DNA of 64,000 nucleotides from Sphaerolaimus hirsutus (lineage: Eukaryota; Nematoda; Chromadorea; Monhysterida; Sphaerolaimidae), in contig OZ038452.1 in the NCBI GenBank assembly GCA_964036195.1, forward strand, positions 27,725,785 to 27,789,784. Direction: 5' to 3'. This document shows positions 56,855 to 64,000 of the stretch, piece by piece. Position 1 is the stretch's first letter. Every line of letters starts with the position of its first letter. A program made the translations under genes and the position numbers. Below the pieces are notes generated by a model. It saw only the letters and a program-made list of their open reading frames with translations. It was not told where the DNA came from and ran no database searches.

Positions 56855-58245
56855 GCCATTTTTAGGGAGTCACGCTATCAACTCCAAAATAGGGCCATTT
56901 CCATGGCGTTGGCGCCATTTTTATGGAGTGGTGCTATCAACTCCAAAATAGCGCCATTTCCATGGCGTTGGCGCCATTTTTATGGAGTGGCACTATCAAC
57001 TCCAAAATAGCGCCATTTCCATGGCGTTGGCGCCATTTTTATGGAGTGGCACTATCGACTCCAAAATAGCGCCATTTCCATGGCGTTGGCGCCATTTTTA
57101 TGGAGTGGCGCTATCGACTCCAAAGTAGCGCCATTTCCATGGCGTTGGCGCCATTTTTATGGAGTGGCACTATCGACTCCAAAGTAGCGCCATTTCCATG
57201 GCGTTGGCGCCATTTTTATGGAGTGGTGCTATCAACTCCAAAATAGCGCCATTTCCATGGCGTTGGCGCCATTTTTATGGAGTGGCACTATCAACTCCAA
57301 AATAGCACCATTTCCATGGCGTTGGCGCCATTTTTATGGAGTGGCACTATCGACTCCAAAATAGCGCCATTTCCATGGCGTTGGCGCCATTTTTATGGAG
57401 TGGCGCTATCAACTCCAAAGTAGCGCCATTTCCATGGCGTTGGCGCCATTTTTATGGAGTGGTGCTATCAACTCCAAAATAGCGCCATTTCCATGGCGTT
57501 GGCGCCATTTTTATGGAGTGGCGCTATCAACTCCAAAATAGCGCCATTTCCATGGCGTTGGCGCCATTTTTATGGAGTGGCGCTATCGACTCCAAAGTAG
57601 CGCCATTTCCATGGCGTTGGCGCCATTTTTATGGAGTGGCACTATCGACTCCAAAGTAGCGCCATTTCCATGGCGTTGGCGCCATTTTTATGGAGTGGCG
57701 CTATCAACTCCAAAATAGCGCCATTTCCATGGTGTTGGCGCCATTTTTATGGAGTGGCACTATCGACTCCAAAATAGCGCCATTTCCATGGCGTTGGCGC
57801 CATTTTTATGGAGTGGCGCTATCAACTCCAAAATAGCGCCATTTCCATGGCGTTGGCGCCATTTTTATGGAGTGGCGCTATCGACTCCAAAGTAGCGCCA
57901 TTTCCATGGCGTTGGCGCCATTTTTATGGAGTGGCACTATCGACTCCAAAGTAGCGCCATTTCCATGGCGTTGGCGCCATTTTAATGGAGTGGCACTATC
58001 GACTCCAAAGTAGCGCCATTTCCATGGCGTTGGCGCCATTTTTATGGAGTGGCGCTATCAACTCCAAAATAGCGCCATTTCCATGGCGTTGGCGCCATTT
58101 TTATGGAGTGGCACTATCGACCCCAAAATAGCACCATTTCCATGGCGTTGGCGCCATTTTTATGGAGTGGCGCTATTGACTCCAAAACAGCGCCATTTCC
58201 ATGGCATTGGCGCTATTTTTATGGAGTGGTGCTGTCGACTCCAAA
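56855..58245 (+). repeat. 59-bp satellite, left arm of S2 (about 23 copies)
   Basis: Same monomer as in S1, with the ATCAACTCCAAAATAGCGCC / ATCGACTCCAAAGTAGCGCC variants alternating in short runs. Confidence 0.95.
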
Positions 58246-58660
58246 ATTTTCAAAAAAAATATTCAAATTTTTTTAATAAATTTTTTTCAAATTTTTTTTT
58301 CAAAAGTTTTTTTTTCAATTTTTTTTTATATTTTTCTTTTTTTTAAAATTTTTTTTCAAATTTTTCTTTATTTTTATAACTTTTTTCAAATTTTTTTCTT
58401 CAAATTTTATCTTTGAAAATTTTTTTATACATTTTTTTTATATTTTTTTTTCAACTTAAAAAAAAAATTTTTTTCTTAATTTTTTTTCAAAAAAATTTTT
58501 TTTCTTTTTTTATAACTTTTTTCAAAAAAAATTTTCATAAATTTTTTTTTCAAAATTTTCAAAAAAAATTTTAAAAATTTTTGTATCAATTTTTTTCTTT
58601 TTTTCAAAATTTTTTAAATAATTTTTTTTCTTTTTTATTGTTTTTAAATTTTTTAAATAA
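58246..58660 (+). repeat. Poly-T-rich tract in S2
   Basis: T-runs of 5-10 separated by A or C, as in S1. Confidence 0.85.
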
Positions 58661-59335
58661 AGTTTTAAGTTTTTAAGTTGCTTTTATTCTTCAGTGGAAG
58701 AAGTTGGCCCTATTATGTGAATCTTTCAGATTTAATTTGAGTTAGCATGCTGCCATGATTTGTTACGGACATCATTGTTCAGGGCTGTATCAAAAACTAG
58801 ACTAGTTGTACTAGGATGTACTTTCCATCCCTAGATGTTACTGAGATGACACTGTTGTTCATTGTTTAATTTTGTGTGATTCTGAAAAAATATTGTTTTG
58901 TTGAAATAATTGATATGCAAAATTGATAAAACTCAATAAATAAAATTATGTATAAGTTGGCAGACGTATCACCCTACAAACATTTGCGTCAATCTCTCCA
59001 GTGGAGAGTGCATGACGTCATTTTTGCGTCGCCATATTCAAAGGATTGGAACGGATTGGGTCATGTATCAGAACGTGGCCCTCATCCCACTTATCAGTTG
59101 CGTATTATACGAATGAGAGTGAAAACTCAAAGTTAGCTAAAAATCGTCAAATTTGCTCTACTTTGCCAATTTCCACCTTCATAATCTCTATTTTCATTCA
59201 TATACATGGTTATATATCTAGTGTTGGCCCTATTTTATCCATATTTATAGCGGATTTTGAAATTTTGGCCGGCTGCCAAGTTCTCATACAAGACTCTTGC
59301 ATTGGAACAGAGCCAAGGAAATGGAAAAATTTAAA
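58661..59335 (+). repeat. Unique core of S2, including sequence K
   Basis: Reverse complement of the S1 core. It keeps about 50 bp (TATTTATAGCGGATTTTGAA, TTTTGGCCGGCTGCCAAG) that S1 lacks but F2 has. S2 is therefore nearer to the ancestral core. Confidence 0.75.
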
Positions 59336-59841
59336 CACAAAATTTGAGGAAAAAAAATTTTTAAGAAAATTTGAAGAAAAAAATTTGGAAAAAAAATTAA
59401 TAAAAATAAAAAAATTTTTAAAAATTTAAATAAAAAAAATAAAAATAATAATAAAAAAATAAATAAAAAATAAATAAAAAAATTAAAAAAATATATAAAA
59501 AAAATTATATAAAAAAAATTTGAAAAAAAAATTGAAAAAAAATAATAAAAAAAATTTGAAAAAAGAAAAAAAAATAAAGAAAAAATATTAAAAAAATAAA
59601 AAAATTGAAAAAAATTGAAACAAAAAAAAGAAAAAAACTTTTTAAAAAAATAATAAAAAAATAAAATAAAATAAAAAAAAATTATAAAAAAATTATAAAA
59701 AAATTTTATAAAAAAAATTTAAAAAAAAAATTTAAAAAAATTTTTTTTTAAAAATTTAAAAAAAATTTTGAAAAAAAATTTGAAAAAAATGTTGAAAAAA
59801 AATATTAAAAAAATATTAAAAATTTTTTTAAAAAAAAGTGT
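59336..59841 (+). repeat. Poly-A-rich tract in S2
   Basis: A-runs with TTT and single-base breaks; mirror of the T-rich tract. Confidence 0.85.
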
Positions 59842-61226
59842 AGTGCCACTCCAGAAAAATGGCGCCAAAGCCATGGAAATGGCGCTATTTTGGAGTCAAC
59901 AGCAACACTCCATAAAAATGGTGCCAACGCCATGGAAATGGCGCTACTTTGGAGTCAATAGTGCCACTCCATAAAAATGGCGCTACTTTGGAGTCAATAG
60001 TGCCACTCCATAAAAATGGCGCTAACGCCATGGAAATGGCGCTACTTTGGAGTCAACAGCAACACTCCATAAAAATGGCGCCAACGCCATGGAAATGGTG
60101 CTATTTTGGAGTTGATAGCGCCACTCCATAAAAATGGCGCTAATGCCATGGAAATGGCGCTACTTTGGAGTCAACAGCAACACTCCATAAAAATGGCGCC
60201 AACGCCATGGAAATGGCGTTATTTTGGTATTGATAGTGCCACTCCATAAAAATGGCGCCAACGCCATAAAAATGGCGCTACTTTGGAGTCAATAGTGCCA
60301 CTCCATAAAAATGGCACCAACGCCATGGAAATGGCGCTATTTTGGTATTGATAGTGCCACTCCATAAAAATGGCGCCAACGCCATAAAAATGGCGCTACT
60401 TTGGAGTCAATAGTGCCACTCCATAAAAATGGCGCCAACGCCATGGAAATGGCGCTACTTTGGAGTCAATAGTGCCACTCCATAAAAATGGCGCTAACGC
60501 CATGGAAATGGCGTTATTTTGGTATTGATAGTGCCACTCCATAAAAATGGCGCCAACGCCATAAAAATGGCGCTACTTTGGAGTCAATAGTGCCACTCCA
60601 TAAAAATGGCACCAACGCCATGGAAATGGCGCTATTTTGGTATTGATAGTGCCACTCCATAAAAATGGCGCCAACGCCATAAAAATGGCGCTACTTTGGA
60701 GTCAATAGTGCCACTCCATAAAAATGGCGCCAACGCCATGGAAATGGCGCTACTTTGGAGTCAACAGCAACACTCCATAAAAATGGCGCCAACGCCATGG
60801 AAATGGCGCTACTTTGGAGTCAATAGTGCCACTCCATAAAAATGGCGCTAACGCCATGGAAATGGCGCTACTTTGGAGTCAACAGCAACACTCCATAAAA
60901 ATGGCGCCAACGCCATGGAAATGGTGCTATTTTGGAGTTGATAGCGCCACTCCATAAAAATGGCGCTAATGCCATGGAAATGGCGCTACTTTGGAGTCAA
61001 CAGCAACACTCCATAAAAATGGCGCCAACGCCATAAAAATGGCGCTACTTTGGAGTCAATAGTGCCACTCCATAAAAATGGCGCCAACGCCATGGAAATG
61101 GCGCTACTTTGGAGTCAATAGTGCCACTCCATAAAAATGGCACCAACGCCATGGAAATGGCGCTACTTTGGAGTCAATAGTGCCACTCCATAAAAATGGC
61201 GCCAACGCCATGGAAATGGCACTACT
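59842..61226 (-). repeat. 59-bp satellite, right arm of S2 (about 23 copies, reversed)
   Basis: Reverse-orientation monomers with private variants: GGTATTGATAGTGCC, CGCCATAAAAATGGCGCTAC and one copy shortened to about 43 bp at 59,960-60,000. Confidence 0.93.
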
Positions 61227-61239
61227 TTTACAAACAATG

Positions 61240-61690
61240 TTCAGTAAACAAAAGTGGACTTGTCGACTTCTTGCCCAAAAAAATTTTATGGGCAGGGGAG
61301 TGGACTTGTCGACTTCTTGCACTTGCAAACATTTTTGTTCCCAGCTTGAAAAAATTTGCCTTATGGGCTATTTTTGTACTTGTCGACTTTTAGAAATCAC
61401 TGCCCATAGCGGACTTAACACATTTCTTGCTTTTTTTGTCCCAACAAAAAAGGCTGCACAAGGTGGACTTGTCGACTTTTTGCCCAAAAACTAGGCGTAC
61501 TTGTCGACTTCTTGCCCAAATTTTTTCCATTTTCCCCCAAAATGGTCAAATTTGGCATGGTCGTATAGGGGAATGTGAGGTAGGAAAATTTATGGAAAAT
61601 TTTGAAAAATGAGAGGGACCATCCCCAGATCATTTTCACGGGGTTAACTCAAATTTTCCAAATTTGGACTTGTCGACTTTTAGAATTCGA
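61240..61690 (-). repeat. GTCGAC motif array at the right end of S2
   Basis: GGACTTGTCGACTTCTTG-type motifs at about 61,256, 61,302, 61,379, 61,464, 61,500 and 61,667, all in one direction; counterpart of the S1 left end. Confidence 0.75.
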
Positions 61691-61834
61691 CGCCTCAATT
61701 ATTGGGATTTTATTTTGCAACGAAAACGTTCAAGGCAACAAAATATAATGGACTGGGGATGAATAGAGTGATAGGGCCATCAATTTTTACTGTCCAGATT
61801 TAAAAAATGTCATCTACGAATATGGTGGTGTAAT

Positions 61835-62962
61835 CAACGATGGGTAAGTTCTCCAAAAAAAAACACTTTCTGTGTTTTGAGTTTTTCAAAAATGAATACC
61901 TGTGTTTTGAGTTTTTTTCGTGAAAAAAACTTGAGTAACTCTGTTTTTATTTCTGTGTTTTTTTTGTAAAAACTCAAGTTTTTTGAGTTTTTTCTAAAAA
62001 AACTCAAGTTTTTTCCAAAAAATTCGAGTTTTCCCCCCAAAAATTTTGATTTACAGCATTTCGATCTGGAAACAGTAGTTTTCTTATAAAATATTGGTTT
62101 TGCACATGTTTTAACCCCACATAACATTTGTGTATTCATTCAAGTGTCAAAAAAGTCCTTAAAAATGTCCACAATGAAGACATCAACATCACAACACCAG
62201 CAACAAAATGCCCAGAAACGACAATTTACGCAGTACTCCAAAATTCTTCAATGGATGTGCATTGTATGGAAGACTACAGAATTGATTTGAACTACAACTA
62301 CCATATTACCTCGAAATACCCCCATGGGCATTATTATTTTGTCAGAAAGTTTTGTAAGGATCATAGAAAATAGTAGGCATTTACGTACCCAAAACAGGTT
62401 ATAAATGCGTACAAACAGGATATATTTGAAATAAACATGTAGTCAGCTACACAGCCTAGTACAGTCTATGTGTAGCTGCGATACATGATGTACATCATCC
62501 CGGAGGGGGGTATTTCGAGGGGGGCGGGGCTTATTATTTCACCAGTCCATATTGAGGGGAGTTAATTCAAGGGGGGGTTTATTCAAGGTAATAAGGTATA
62601 CTTAAATGTCAAAACTTAAATTGTCAAATCCACCATGAGATGTGCATGCCATCTTTAATTTCTTTTTTGTACCATTATAAAATATGAATACATTATCTAC
62701 ATTTTTACATACTATAGACGCTTATCTTATCTTGTTTAGTTTAACTGAATTAATGTGCATTCAACCACTTCGCTGAAAAAAACACACAAACTCAAAAAAC
62801 TTTTCTGTGTTTCCGTGTTTCTGTGTTTCTGTGTTCTCCAAAAAAAAATCATTTGAGTTTTGAGTTTTTCAAAATTTATGAGTTTCTGTGTTTCTGTGTA
62901 AAACAAAAACACAGAAACTCAATGAGTTTCTGTGTTCAATTTCTGTGTTTTTTCCATCGTTG
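61835..62962 (+). mobile_element. hAT-type element, family H, 1.1 kb
   Basis: CAACGATGG...CCATCGTTG with perfect 8-bp target duplication GGTGTAAT (61,827-61,834, 62,963-62,970). The arms are built of CTGTGTTTCTGTGTTTTGAG and AAAACTCAAG repeats. A family B element is nested at 62,301-62,596. Confidence 0.9.
62301..62596 (+). mobile_element. TA-target MITE, family B (copy B5), nested in H
   Basis: CCATATTACCTCGAAATACC...TTCAAGGTAATAAGG with TA outside both ends. 296 bp. Confidence 0.8.
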
Positions 62963-63225
62963 GGTGTAATAGGCAGAGCTGAGCATTGATTCCATTGTCT
63001 GTGTGTTAGTGCTTCTGCCAGCCATTCTGATGGTACTGTCTTCGATCCCGCAAATTGACCCCTGCCTGAATTTTTTGCACTTTTTTGGAATGACCGTTGT
63101 ATTTGAAATAACTGCAAAACTGTGTCTCCATATTTTTTTGCAAAATTACTCCCAGAAGAAAATAATTGTCCTTTTTGTGATGACGACTTCGGCTGTATTT
63201 TCAACTTAAGCTCAGTTGTTTCCAA
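62869..63225 (-). pseudogene. Unidentified reading frame whose 3' end is interrupted by element H
   Basis: A 118-codon frame from 63,225. Codons down to about 62,963 read as ordinary protein (for example KKYGDTVLQLFQIQRSFQ and SEWLAEALTHRQWNQCSALP). The frame then enters element H and ends in H-derived residues at 62,869. Beyond H the original frame would have continued for only about five codons to TAG at 61,814-61,816. Upstream, stops break the frame above about 63,225, so it is an exon or a fragment. I do not recognise the protein; it could belong to another transposon. Confidence 0.35.
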
Positions 63226-63310
63226 TAAAGTGCAAAAAAAAGTTAGCGCCTCAAGCCGCGTTCAAACACAGAGACACATAGAAATAGACTGCAGGACGTG
63301 TTACTCGTTG

Positions 63311-63872
63311 GCGCACTGCACACTCAAAATTTTCAAGGGCGGTTCAAACGTTTTTGAGTTCCGCCAAGGCAGAACTCCAAGGGCGGTTCGAACATTTTTA
63401 TTTAGGAAAAATGTAGCATTTTTAGGACATTCGGATGAAATTCACACAATTCCGGATGAATTCACACAGTTTTTGTCCATTTGCATATCATAACAAAACA
63501 TTTCAAAAACATTGGGACACTTTCAATTCCGCCCTTGACTTAAGAGATACGCCCTTTAGAGAAGGTTGTTATGGGAAACACATCTTATTTATCTTACCAA
63601 ACATATTTGAGAAAAAAATATTTAAAGGTAGATCTAGGCTTTGTCTTCAAAAATGAATAGATAAATTTTTTAGTAATATCCACTTGTTTAAAAGATATTG
63701 AAGTTCACTGTGTGGCATATTTGTGTAAACCGAAACTGAATTCCATCCTCTAGAAAGTGTCTGAATGTTTTCTTGCCTAGATGGTGCACTGCACACTCAA
63801 AATTGTCAAGGGCGGTTCGGACGTTTTTGAGTTCTGCCAAGGCAGAATTCCAAGGGCAGTTCGGACATTTTG
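63311..63872 (+). repeat. Direct repeat of about 90 bp at the right edge
   Basis: GCACTGCACACTCAAAATT, AAGGGCGGTTC and GTTTTTGAGTTC occur at 63,313-63,398 and again at 63,785-63,872. A further AGGGCAGTTCGAACGTTTTT lies at 63,974. Apparently the arms of an element cut by the window edge. Confidence 0.55.
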
Positions 63873-64000
63873 CACTTTCCTACCTGTCTGAAATAATTCC
63901 GCCCATGCACAATCCGGGGCAATTCCGCCATCGTGCAAAGTGTTCAAACGTTTTATGTGCGGAATTGAAATCGAGGGCAGTTCGAACGTTTTTGGATTCC
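63873..64000. other. Right edge, continuation of the GGGCGGTTCGAACG repeat
   Basis: AATTCCGCC-rich sequence that includes a further arm fragment. No gene seen. Confidence 0.35.

Larger units (their letters stand above)
56471..61700 (-). mobile_element. Satellite-armed terminal-inverted-repeat element S2 (5.2 kb)
   Basis: Ends AATTGAGGCGTCTAATTCTA and TAGAATTCGACGCCTCAATT; opposite orientation to S1. Layout as in S1: GTCGAC-motif end, about 23 satellite copies, T-rich tract, core, A-rich tract, about 23 reversed satellite copies, long GTCGAC-motif end. Flanks (AAAC and ATTG) show no target duplication, unlike S1. No transposase. Confidence 0.85.

Overview
The window is animal (metazoan) nuclear DNA. 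It has spliced protein-coding genes with GT-AG introns, no operons, and three conserved eukaryotic genes. It also carries a very heavy load of non-autonomous transposons. I cannot fix the phylum from sequence alone; an invertebrate is likely.

Region 1 (1-18,100) is the gene-bearing part, and three of its four genes belong to the ubiquitin-proteasome system. The first five coding exons of a HUWE1-type HECT E3 ligase lie on the minus strand (2,586 down to 144, continuing off the left edge). Divergent from it is SEM1/DSS1, a 26S proteasome lid subunit (3,171-4,767, plus, 3 exons). Next is a small two-exon gene for a 72-residue single-pass membrane protein (6,016-6,627, plus). Last is a complete 19-exon USP5/isopeptidase T gene (18,098 down to 7,291, minus). 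I rebuilt USP5 exon by exon; all splice phases agree and give 869 residues. Introns and spacers are full of small inverted-repeat elements.

Region 2 (18,100-27,000) has a GGGATC-rich hAT-type element, a relic that resembles the C-terminus of a non-LTR reverse transcriptase, and a 5.4 kb terminal-inverted-repeat element (S1). The arms of S1 are long arrays of a 59-bp satellite facing each other in opposite orientation.

Region 3 (27,000-52,200) is a roughly 25 kb domain built from TGTCAAATGTCAT-type repeat units in both orientations. It includes a 3.77 kb tandem duplication, nested hAT and TA-target elements with readable target-site duplications, and a 7.4 kb block of other elements (38.8-46.2 kb). 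At its left edge are Q-rich and A-rich exons of an unidentified minus-strand gene, one of them duplicated by the tandem duplication.

Region 4 (52,200-64,000) has a second copy of a diverged 2 kb element, a spacer with no recognisable genes, a second satellite-armed element (S2, 5.2 kb, opposite orientation to S1), and a 1.1 kb hAT-type element inserted into the last codons of an unidentified minus-strand reading frame.

The genes with clear functions cover ubiquitin ligation (HUWE1), a proteasome lid component (SEM1) and recycling of unanchored ubiquitin chains (USP5). The rest of the window is almost entirely mobile or satellite DNA without an intact transposase.
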